Shown here: positions 49,483 through 56,260 of the stretch, one piece after another
Layout: each line of letters begins with the position of its first letter
Position numbering within the stretch: the stretch's first letter is position 1
DNA from: Prosthecomicrobium pneumaticum
GTDB taxonomy: Bacteria; Pseudomonadota; Alphaproteobacteria; Rhizobiales; Kaistiaceae
Assembly: GCF_014199915.1 (NCBI RefSeq)
Contig: NZ_JACHOO010000003.1
Coordinates: forward strand, 449,690-513,689
Length of the DNA stretch: 64,000 nucleotides
Direction: 5' to 3'
Notes under the pieces: model-generated
The model's database searches: none
The model's input: only the letters and a program-made list of their open reading frames with translations
What the model was told of the DNA's origin: nothing
Made by a program: the position numbers and the translations under genes

Positions 49483-50391
49483 ATGCGCGACACCGCCGTC
49501 GTCCTCAACGAGAAGGCCGGGCTGATCGCCGATCTGAGCCCGGCGACGGTGCGCCAGGCGATCGAACGCGCCTTCGAAGGCTCCGGCCACGAGCCGGTCA
49601 TCGAGCTGGTGCCCGGCCGCGAGATCGTCGCGGCGATCGACAGGGCCGCCGCGTCGGACGCCCGCTATGTCGTGGTCGGCGGCGGCGACGGCTCGGTCAG
49701 CCATGCGGTGCGGGCGCTCGCCGGGACCGACAAGGTGCTCGGCGTGCTGCCGCTCGGCACGCTCAACCTCTTCGGCCGCGACATCGGCATGCCGGCGACG
49801 CTCGACGCCATGCTCGCCGCGGCGGCGCGCGCCGAGCCGAAGCGGCTCGACCTCGCCGCCGTCAACGGACGGCTGTTCCATTCGGTGTCCGGCCTCGGCT
49901 TCTTCGCCGAGATCGCCCGCGCCCGCGAGCAGGTGCGCGGCAGCAGCCTGCCCTTCGGCCGCTTCGTCGCGGTCGCCCGCTCCTCGGTGCGCGCCTTCCT
50001 GCGCGCCGGGGTGCTCGAGCTCGCCCTCGAGGCGGAAGGCGAGCGGCGCGAGATCGAGGCCTATGCCGTGCTCGTCACCAACAACCGCTTCGGCAGCTCG
50101 GCCTGGGACCGGCCGCGGCTCGACGAGGGCGTCATCGAGGTGCATTTCGCCCGCGGCCGCGAGGTCGCCCGCCGCATCCAGGCGGGCGTCGACCTGATCT
50201 CCGGCCGCTGGCGCGACAATCCGGAGATCGAATCGATCGTCACCACCAGGCTGACGATCGAGAGCCGCCGGCCGCGCCTCTGGCTGGCGGTCGACGGCGA
50301 GATCCGGCGCGCCGAGACGCCGCTCGTCTACGAGGCGCGGCCCGCCGCGATCACCGTGCTCGTACCGCGGCCGGCCGAGGCCGCGGCCTGA
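49483..50391 (+). CDS. Diacylglycerol kinase catalytic-domain protein
   Basis: A 302-residue lipid-kinase-like protein (DAGK_cat family). The ATP site shows YVVVGGGDGSVSHAVRALAG (about residues 60-79), LGVLPLGTLNLFGRDIG (about 86-102), and the C-terminal part has RPRLDEGVIEVHFARG and VDGEI. It probably phosphorylates diacylglycerol or a sphingoid base; the substrate is not known. The ATG at 49483 lies 20 bases after the carA stop, so it is likely co-transcribed with carA. Confidence 0.88.
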   Translation: MRDTAVVLNEKAGLIADLSPATVRQAIERAFEGSGHEPVIELVPGREIVAAIDRAAASDARYVVVGGGDGSVSHAVRALAGTDKVLGVLPLGTLNLFGRDIGMPATLDAMLAAAARAEPKRLDLAAVNGRLFHSVSGLGFFAEIARAREQVRGSSLPFGRFVAVARSSVRAFLRAGVLELALEAEGERREIEAYAVLVTNNRFGSSAWDRPRLDEGVIEVHFARGREVARRIQAGVDLISGRWRDNPEIESIVTTRLTIESRRPRLWLAVDGEIRRAETPLVYEARPAAITVLVPRPAEAAA

Positions 50392-50419
50392 CATTGATCC
50401 TTGCTCCAGCGGGCGAGGC

Positions 50420-51139
50420 TCATTTCTCGATGAGATCATAGACGATGGTGGCCGAAACGCTGACCGTCTGCTCGCCGCCCATGATCGGCGTCTTCGGCGC
50501 GGCGGCGGGCGCGGCGCGCGCCATGTCCATGCGGTAGAAGGGCATCCCGCCTTCGCTCGTCGACAGCGACCGGATCGGCCCGAGCGTCGTGCCGGCCGCC
50601 GCGGCGATCAGCGTCGCCTTCCGCCGCGCCTCGCGCACCGCCGCCTCGAGCGCCTTGTCCTTGAGGGCGTCGACCCCCTCGATCTCGAAGCCGATGCCGA
50701 GCACGCGGTTGGCGCCGGCCTTGATCACGGCGTCGAGCAGCCCGCCCGAAACGGCGAGTTCGCGCACCCGCACGGTGATCTGGTTGGTCACCTGGTAGCC
50801 GACGATGCGCGGCCGGCCGTCCGGCGACTTCTCGGGATCGGAATAGACCGGGTCGACCGACAGGCCGGAGGTCGCGACGTCGCGGTCGGCGACGCCGGCC
50901 GCCTTCACCTCGGCGATCACCGCGGTCATGTCCTTGGCGTTCGAGGCGAGCGCGGCCTGCGCGGTCTTCGCCTCGGCGACGACGGCGAGGGTGATCACCG
51001 CGATGTCGGGCGCCGCGGCGACGCTGCCCTCCGCGGTGACGGTGAGGTTCGGCGGCGGCAGCGTATCGGCCAGCGCCGGCAGCGCCAGAAAGGTGGTCGC
51101 AAACAGTCCGAAGAGGGCGCCGCGGATCGGCCTCGACAT
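50420..51139 (-). CDS. SIMPL domain exported protein
   Basis: A 239-residue periplasmic protein with a signal peptide (about residues 1-24) and a SIMPL (DUF541) domain: LTVTAEGSVAAAPDIAVITL near the start, VAEAKTAQAALASNAKDM, and ALEAAVREARRKATLIAAAA. SIMPL proteins such as BP26 and YggE form channel-like rings and are linked to oxidative stress; the mechanism is unclear. ATG at 51139. It converges with the lipid-kinase gene. Confidence 0.9.
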   Translation of the reverse strand: MSRPIRGALFGLFATTFLALPALADTLPPPNLTVTAEGSVAAAPDIAVITLAVVAEAKTAQAALASNAKDMTAVIAEVKAAGVADRDVATSGLSVDPVYSDPEKSPDGRPRIVGYQVTNQITVRVRELAVSGGLLDAVIKAGANRVLGIGFEIEGVDALKDKALEAAVREARRKATLIAAAAGTTLGPIRSLSTSEGGMPFYRMDMARAAPAAAPKTPIMGGEQTVSVSATIVYDLIEK

Positions 51140-51780
51140 GAGCGTCACTCCGTTCGTGCGGCCGCCGGAGGGCGCCGCTTCGGCCCGAGCGATCGCAGAG
51201 GAATGCGACGCCACTTTGGCGCGCGGAAGGCCGCCCCGCGGCACCGGCGGGCGGTCCCGGCGCCGACGGCCCGGAACCGAGGGCCGGCCCGATCGCCGGC
51301 CGCCTGCGGTCGGCGGCTGGCGGGAAAGGGCCGCCCCCGGTCGCCATTGCCTCGGCTCCGCCGCTGCCCAAAAGCGGCGGACCGGGCCGCCGGGAAACCC
51401 GGCGCCTCCCCTGCGCCAGAAACAGCGGCCGGCTTCCCCGCGAGGGGGACCGCCCCTCGCGGCAGAGCCCCGACCGACGGAGCCCGGCCGCCCGGAACGC
51501 CGACCGGCCCGATTATGGATGCCGGCACTTGAGGCCGGCATGACGGGCGGAGGGGCCTGCGCAAGCCGGCATGACGGTGGGAGAGCGCTGCGCAGGCCGT
51601 CATGCCGGTGGGAGGGCACGGCGCAGGCGTTATGGCGGCGCAGGTCGCCATGGCGGGCGGAGGGGCCGTACGCCCTCCCGACCCCGAGCGATCGTCACCC
51701 CGGCCTCTGTGCCGGGGTCCATAATCGTCACGCGGGGCGGCCGGCGAACCGCCACCCCGCCGGCTCGCTCTGGACCGGCC
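51140..51780 (+). repeat. Intergenic region with palindromic repeats
   Basis: The gap 51140-52072 holds no convincing gene. Two repeats of the family in the 45 kb array occur here: 51513-51545 (GATTATGGATGCCGGCACTT at the left, stem TGCCGGC) and 51696-51729 (inverted, stem CCCCGGC). The left part (51150-51480) is GC-rich and shows no ordered structure that I can name. Confidence 0.7.
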
Positions 51781-51840
51781 CCCGGCCGCGCCGCCAAGAG
51801 CCCGGCCGCGCCGCCAAGAGCCCGGCTGCGCCGCCAAGAG
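51781..51840 (+). repeat. Three tandem copies of a 20-bp unit
   Basis: CCCGGCCGCGCCGCCAAGAG occurs at 51781 and 51801, and again at 51821 with one change (GGCT for GGCC). It lies in noncoding DNA about 230 bases before the tRNA gene. Confidence 0.9.
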
Positions 51841-52072
51841 CCCCGGAGCCCGAAGCCCGGGGGGCCGTCCAACCCGTCCCCCGAAGCGGGGCGCCGGACC
51901 CCGCGCCCGAAGCCGCCCGCCGCAACCGCCGACACGAAACACTCCGAAGCAACCGTGTGATCGGCCCTGCAGACCAGCGGGAGTGCGCGCCGGCAACGGC
52001 CTTGCCGACCACCCCGCCGTCGATCCCCCCTTGCCCGCGGGCCGCCCTCTCCTATAGGACGGCATCGGCTAC

Positions 52073-52148
52073 GGGCCTGTAGCTCAACGGTTAGAGCCGG
52101 CCGCTCATAACGGTCTGGTTGCAGGTTCGAATCCTGCCGGGCCCACCA
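52073..52148 (+). tRNA. tRNA with CAU anticodon, probably tRNA-Ile2
   Basis: A 76-base cloverleaf with encoded CCA: acceptor GGGCCTG/CGGGCCC, D-arm GCTC/GAGC with an 8-base loop, anticodon stem GGCCG/CGGTC with loop CTCATAA, T-arm GCAGG/CCTGC with TTCGAAT. The anticodon is CAU. The acceptor is close to the alphaproteobacterial tRNA-Ile(GAU) and the short D-loop (AACGGTTA) resembles E. coli tRNA-Ile2, so it probably reads AUA after lysidine modification by TilS. An elongator tRNA-Met identity cannot be excluded. Confidence 0.93.
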
Positions 52149-52461
52149 AGCTCGAACTTTCTTCGATCTTTAGGTCAGCCAGCCGCCCCGGAGCCGACTT
52201 TCGCCGTCCGGGAAATGCCCTTTCGGCGGAGTGAGTTGGTGACGGCGCGCGATCATGCGCGCGAAGCGCAGACGAACCGGACGTCCTCGTCGGCTGTCAA
52301 TGCAGGAGAGCGGGGTACAGCGGCGCGAGACGAGCGGCGCTCCTTCTTGGTCACCAGCCCGCAACGCGATGAATGCCGAGGGCTTTGGGAAAGCAATCCC
52401 GATGGCCTGGGTAACATAGACGCTCCGAGCCCCATGAGGCCCCGGAGCTCACACGCCTGCC
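52149..52461 (+). other. Region with no recognisable gene
   Basis: About 310 bases follow the tRNA with no convincing open frame, hairpin or repeat. A frame covering the region (52119-52595) starts inside the tRNA and has no family likeness. No second copy of the tRNA 3' end is seen within the window, so nothing shows integration at this tRNA. Confidence 0.5.
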
Positions 52462-52674
52462 TCAGGACGCCCGGCGGCGCTTCTGAACGGAGATGGGCAC
52501 ATAGGTCCGGCCGCGCTCGGCAATCACCTGCCGAAGCTCTTCCATTTCCTCTGCCGTATCACCGACGGCTTCCGCCTGCGAGATTCTGTGAGTGAGTTGC
52601 TCGATCTTTCGGTCGAGCCGCGCAGCCTTGCCTTCTTCCGTCGCCTCGGCCGCAGCCGCCGCCACATCCGTCAT
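52462..52674 (-). CDS. Small coiled-coil protein, unknown
   Basis: A 70-residue protein. Residues 17-55 (ARLDRKIEQLTHRISQAEAV onward) form a helix rich in charged residues with heptad spacing, a likely coiled coil; the tail is basic (ISVQKRRRAS). Start ATG at 52674 is chosen; a start at 52707 would add eleven residues. No family is recognised. It lies beside the left end of the element at 52.9 kb. Confidence 0.5.
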   Translation of the reverse strand: MTDVAAAAAEATEEGKAARLDRKIEQLTHRISQAEAVGDTAEEMEELRQVIAERGRTYVPISVQKRRRAS

Positions 52675-52863
52675 GACATCGCCTTTTCTTGCCGTTCCCT
52701 CTGGCATCAGCGCGCCCCGCCGCCGGCACAACGATTCCGAATTAAACGGGTCGTGGCAAGCTCAGATTGCGCCGCCGGGCAGTCATAGGGGGATTTCTTC
52801 GGAGACGACCGCCGGCAACGACTTTCCTTCCAGCCGTTCTTCATCGGCGGCCCGAGGGCTTTT

Positions 52864-53034
52864 TATCCCCCCGGCATCCGCTCGAATCGCGGCAGGGTCT
52901 CGTCGATCGGGTCCCAGGCCTCGCCGCGGATCGCGTAGGTGAGGGCGGCGGGATGGAAGCGGCTCGGGTCGTCGAGGCTCGCGGCCGGGATGGCGATCAG
53001 CTCGGGCATGGCGGGGAAGGTGAGGTGGGTCGGC
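52864..53034 (-). repeat. Displaced 3' fragment of gfa (left end, att-like repeat)
   Basis: It encodes 56 in-frame residues (PTHLTFPAMPELIAIPAASL to the stop), matching the end of GFA at 54710-55126 with two substitutions. It is fused in frame behind the integrase remnant, so it is not a functional gene. Confidence 0.9.
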
Positions 53035-53160
53035 CCGCCTAGTCTCTTGCGGGTGATTCTGGCTGCGGCGTTCCGCAAGGAATCCGGGTGGTGATGTCCG
53101 TAGACTTCACGGAACGTCTGCTCGCTCACGCTCATAACCGGCGGCGCGGGATGCGTGTGG
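53035..53160 (-). pseudogene. Tyrosine integrase remnant, C-terminal end
   Basis: Minus-strand residues SEQTFREVYGHHHPDSLRNA (53126-53067), then ARITRKR, match the C-terminal end of tyrosine recombinases; the YGHHHPD motif holds the catalytic Tyr. No core with the Arg-His-Arg residues is found upstream: the DUF4238 gene takes that place. The frame continues directly into the left gfa repeat. About 40 residues remain. Confidence 0.75.
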
Positions 53161-53163
53161 GAA

Positions 53164-54027
53164 TCACGTGCTGAGTTGATGCCGTGGCAGGTAGGTTTCG
53201 ATAAAATTGCGCTCAGCATCTCCGTAAACGAACTTCTTCGCGTTGATGAGGGACGATTGGTTGTTCGCCTTGACCACATCGCGGGCGGGAAGGCGGGCAA
53301 AGTGGTCGATGATGTCCTGCGCATCACTGGCTATGAAGAGGCGCGTCGGAGACAAAGGTATCGAGATGGTCGTGCGAGTCTTGTAGAGGTCGCCGACCCG
53401 TTTAAAGGGGTTGTCACCAAGGAGCAACCGCCTCGGCCCTGTCGAAACGTCTTTGACGAGCCAGTGAAGATGAATGATTCGGTCGATGGCCTTTTCGCTT
53501 TGGATCAGATCGACCAGGACCTTCAATCCCGAGTTAGCGACACGAGCGGGTGCGTGCTTCGAAGCCCACTCGTACAGCGTGTTTTCCGGTGCGTCGCCCT
53601 TTGCTGCGTCGAACTCGGGAATTGTCTGAGACATGTCCCGAGCGATACGCTCCTGCACGCTCGACGTGACCATCTCCACGATATGGGGCACCCGCAGCAG
53701 TGAGGCGTTGAGGTAGATGGTCCACCAGTATCGCTCTTTAACCGAGAGCTTGGCGGGTCCGTGGCTGATCAGCTTCTCCAGCACAGGCTTCGCAGAAGTT
53801 TCAATTCTGCCGAACAGTTCTGTCTCTATCTGCTGGGCTTCCTCATCGTTGACGTGAGCAAGCGAATATAGGCCGGGGACGTATGCCGTGGCGGCTGTGG
53901 TGACAGGCGTGCAAACGAGCTTGTTGTTGTAAGCGATGCGTCCCCATTGGTTAATCTGACCGGACGGTCCGCTCCACATCCCGAGGTGAAACTGCGGCAC
54001 GTAATGATGGTCGCCTGCTTTGCTCAA
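53164..54027 (-). CDS. DUF4238 protein, island cargo
   Basis: A 287-residue DUF4238 protein. The family hallmark is at the start: DHHYVPQFHLGMWSG (residues 6-20), and further on FELFGRIET-like helices and a beta-rich C-terminal half (TTISIPLSPTRLFIASDAQD). The start is TTG at 54027 with AAAGG upstream; an AT-rich promoter-like stretch (54045-54080, with TATAATAT-like sequence) lies before it. GC content is far lower than in the surrounding genes, a sign of transfer. DUF4238 genes are found on islands and prophages and some are suspected defence genes, but no activity is established. It is the main cargo of this element. Confidence 0.82.
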   Translation of the reverse strand: MSKAGDHHYVPQFHLGMWSGPSGQINQWGRIAYNNKLVCTPVTTAATAYVPGLYSLAHVNDEEAQQIETELFGRIETSAKPVLEKLISHGPAKLSVKERYWWTIYLNASLLRVPHIVEMVTSSVQERIARDMSQTIPEFDAAKGDAPENTLYEWASKHAPARVANSGLKVLVDLIQSEKAIDRIIHLHWLVKDVSTGPRRLLLGDNPFKRVGDLYKTRTTISIPLSPTRLFIASDAQDIIDHFARLPARDVVKANNQSSLINAKKFVYGDAERNFIETYLPRHQLST

Positions 54028-54251
54028 TCCTGGCCTTTTGTTACAAGTTTAAAAACATATAATATCAAAAAAATGTCGACGGAAGTCCCGTAGAACCCCA
54101 AATTTTTCTGGTATCAGTGTTGGCTGACCGGTTCAATCAGGGCAAAGGCGTGGCCTCCTGGCACTCGCCGCGGCAAAAATATGGATGCCACACTTTGTCG
54201 ACAGGACTTAGGACCTCGTCCCCTATCGACCCAGTCGATTTACCTGAGCCG

Positions 54252-54551
54252 TCACACGTCTGAACTCGCCTCGTCCTGCACATCTTTGTGGACAGGTGCC
54301 GCCCCAAATGTCCAGGTCTCGTTATCGGGTGCCGCTGCCCAGTATAGATGAGGAGGATCGCCCCAATATCGCCGTTGCATTACGGCTTGGACGGAGATTG
54401 GGTCCGTCCGATCGGAGTTTACAAGCGTGATCCGGATTCCCTCGGCGTCGCCGCGTGGGTCAAAGATATCCTCGATGGGGCGATTCCCGATCCGCAGGTG
54501 GACGAAAGCTCCATCGACGTCCCGATCCGCAAAGGATGTGCTGATTCTCAT
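54252..54551 (-). CDS. Hypothetical protein in the element
   Basis: A 99-residue open frame (MRISTSFADRDVDGAFVHLR at the start). It is soluble, with a WxxxPDNETWTFG-like end, and no family is recognised. The ribosome site is weak (GTATTTG). Composition resembles the DUF4238 gene, so it belongs to the same transferred segment; it could be a remnant of a longer gene. Confidence 0.45.
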   Translation of the reverse strand: MRISTSFADRDVDGAFVHLRIGNRPIEDIFDPRGDAEGIRITLVNSDRTDPISVQAVMQRRYWGDPPHLYWAAAPDNETWTFGAAPVHKDVQDEASSDV

Positions 54552-54709
54552 TTCAAATACAAAGCCATTCTGATTACTATAAAAGGCTCCTATGGTAATC
54601 GAAGCGGGTTGTCTGTTTCAAATATTAGATCTTGTTTTGCCGGGAATGTCGACTCTTCCTCCTTACGCAGGGGTCGAAATACGCCTCTGCGCGAAGCCCC
54701 CGCTGGCCC

Positions 54710-55126
54710 CTATCCCCCCGGCATCCGCTCGAATCGCGGCAGTGTCTCGTCGATCGGGTCCCAGGCTTCGCCCCGGATCGCGTAGGTGAGGGCGGCGGGG
54801 TGGAAGCGGGTCGGGTCGTCGAGGCTCGCGGCCGGGACGGCGATCAGCTCGGGCATGGCGGGGAAGGTGAGGTGGGTCGGCGTGCCGCAGCGCGGGCAGA
54901 AGGCGTAGAGCTTGTCGCGGCCGCTGTCGGCCGTGACGCGCCATTCCGCCGTCTCGCCGGTGATCGCCGCCCCGGAGCGGCACAGAAAGCTCAGATAGGA
55001 GCCGTGGCCGGTGCCGCTCCGCCTCTGGCAGTCGCGGCACTGGCAATGGTTCTGGAAGATCGGCTCGGCGGCGATCGTGTAACGGACGGCGCCGCAGGCG
55101 CAGCCGCCGGTATAGGGGGGCGTCAT
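54710..55126 (-). CDS. GFA (glutathione-dependent formaldehyde-activating) family protein
   Basis: A 138-residue zinc protein of the Gfa/CENP-V family. The metal-binding cysteines are in GGCACGAVRY (about residues 8-17), QNHCQCRDCQRRSG (25-38), and AFCPRCGTPTHL (near 87-98). Members were named for adding formaldehyde to glutathione, but most have unproven activities. Its last 171 bases are the right-hand repeat of the element, so an inserted copy may have replaced the original 3' end. The gene itself is intact. It precedes the SRPBCC/ArsR genes on the same strand. Confidence 0.9.
   Translation of the reverse strand: MTPPYTGGCACGAVRYTIAAEPIFQNHCQCRDCQRRSGTGHGSYLSFLCRSGAAITGETAEWRVTADSGRDKLYAFCPRCGTPTHLTFPAMPELIAVPAASLDDPTRFHPAALTYAIRGEAWDPIDETLPRFERMPGG
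54711..54881 (-). repeat. Right-hand copy of the 171-bp repeat (inside gfa)
   Basis: It matches 52864-53034 at 165 of 171 positions without gaps and forms the 3' end of the intact gfa gene. Confidence 0.92.
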
Positions 55127-55260
55127 GTCGTGGTCCTCCGTCGAGCGATGCGGCGTGAAGGCTGCGCGACGGCCTTGCCCGGGCGCAGGGGCGGGGCCGG
55201 CTTCGTGCGCGCCTCCGCCGGACGGTCCCGCGCCTTTTCCGGCGCCTCGCGGCCCGCCCC

Positions 55261-55716
55261 TTACGGCTTCGGCACGATGTCGAGGCCGGCGCCGGTCTCG
55301 AGGAAGGATTTGAGGCTCGACAGGACGGCCGGCCAGCCGCGGGTGATGCCCTTCTCCATGCCGCTGCCGGCCTCGAGCTCGTCGTGCGAGACGGTGAGGC
55401 GGACCATGTCCCGGTAGTCCTCGAGGAGGAAGGTGACCCGGCTGTAGGCCTCGGCGTCGTCGGCCTGCGAGGCGTTCGCCCAGGTGATGACGAGGCGGTC
55501 CGGCGGGGCGATCTCGACCACCTTGCCGACCAGATCGAGGGTGCGCGCCGCGTCGGCGCGGACGTGCTGCCAGTCCGAGCCGGGCTGCCAGTCGGAGACG
55601 TTCTCGTGACCCCAGTAACGCCGCGCCAGATCGGGCCGGGTGATCGCCTCGAACACCTTGTCGCGCGTCGAGCGGATGTAACTCACATAGACGAAGCTCG
55701 TCTTTTCCCGGCTCAT
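55261..55716 (-). CDS. SRPBCC/AHSA1-like protein
   Basis: A 151-residue START-like protein of the AHSA1 type: FVYVSYIRSTRDKVFEAITR at the start, RRYWGHENVSDWQPGSDW, and a C-terminal helix GWPAVLSSLKSFLETG. Such proteins bind a hydrophobic ligand and are often encoded with an ArsR repressor. The ATG at 55716 overlaps the arsR stop by 4 bases, so the pair is translationally coupled. Confidence 0.9.
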   Translation of the reverse strand: MSREKTSFVYVSYIRSTRDKVFEAITRPDLARRYWGHENVSDWQPGSDWQHVRADAARTLDLVGKVVEIAPPDRLVITWANASQADDAEAYSRVTFLLEDYRDMVRLTVSHDELEAGSGMEKGITRGWPAVLSSLKSFLETGAGLDIVPKP

Positions 55717-56054
55717 GGCCCGTCTCCTTCGAGGTCCTGCTTCAGGTCGTGCAGCAGATCGAGCCGCTGCCGTTCGAATTTCCTCACCCACCGCACATAG
55801 ACCTCGTGCAGCGGCACGGGATTGATGAAATGGAGCTTCTCGCGGCCGCGTCGTCTGGTGCTGATCAGGCCGGCGTCCTCGAGAATCCCGAGATGCTGGG
55901 TGACCGACTGCCGCGCCATGGCGAGATTCGCGCAGAGCTGGCCGAGGGTCTGCCCGTTCCGCTCGACCAGCAGGTCGAGCAGCGTTCTTCGCGTCGGATC
56001 GGCGAGCGCCTTGAAGACCCTGTCGGCATCCGGCGGCGCGTTCTCGTTCGTCAT
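55713..56054 (-). CDS. ArsR/SmtB family repressor
   Basis: A 113-residue winged-HTH repressor. The DNA-binding part is FKALADPTRRTLLDLLVERN, then LAMARQSVTQHLGILEDAGL, and RRGREKLHFINPVPLHEV. No cysteine-rich metal site is seen, so it probably senses an organic signal through its SRPBCC partner. ATG at 56054. Two inverted repeats directly upstream (56065-56107) are likely operators. Confidence 0.92.
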   Translation of the reverse strand: MTNENAPPDADRVFKALADPTRRTLLDLLVERNGQTLGQLCANLAMARQSVTQHLGILEDAGLISTRRRGREKLHFINPVPLHEVYVRWVRKFERQRLDLLHDLKQDLEGDGP

Positions 56055-56064
56055 GACCGCTATC

Positions 56065-56107
56065 ATGCAGGCATTGACCTGCATGTCAAGGGCAGGCAAA
56101 TACCTGC
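56065..56107. promoter_or_regulatory. Two inverted repeats, probable ArsR operators
   Basis: ATGCAGG-N6-CCTGCAT (56065-56084) and GCAGG-N6-CCTGC (56092-56107) share the core GCAGG-N6-CCTGC and lie 11-53 bases upstream of the arsR start. The two boxes are about 25 bases apart, near two helical turns. Confidence 0.7.
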
Positions 56108-56260
56108 ATGATGAAGTGCGGACCGAGGCCCGGTGTGCCGCTCCGTGTCCGCTCCCGGATGGGCGGCCGCCGGCCTGCGCTCTCCCGCCGCGGTGCGGAC
56201 CGGTCGCGGTTTCGGTGGATCGCCGGGGCCCTGCGCGTCAGGCGACGGCGCGCCTCGCGC

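Larger units (their letters stand above)
52864..54881. mobile_element. Degenerate mini integrative element in the gfa gene
   Basis: Two 171-bp direct repeats, 52864-53034 and 54711-54881, differ at only 6 positions. The right copy is the 3' end of an intact gfa gene (54710-55126); the left copy is the same 3' end without the gene. Directly inside the left copy is the C-terminal end of a tyrosine integrase (53035-53135). Between them lie an AT-richer DUF4238 gene and one orphan gene. This is the layout left when an element inserts in a gene 3' end and brings a replacement end. The integrase is broken, so the element should not move by itself. Confidence 0.8.

Noticed and set aside
52073-52148. 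tRNA gene as attachment site of the nearby element
   Set aside because: No repeat of the tRNA 3' end is seen downstream. The element ends are the gfa repeats instead.
52119-52595. Plus-strand open frame after the tRNA
   Set aside because: It starts inside the tRNA gene and shows no family likeness.
52863-53327. A 154-codon minus-strand frame taken as one gene
   Set aside because: It joins antisense DUF4238 sequence, an integrase end and a gfa fragment; it is a chance fusion across the element edge.
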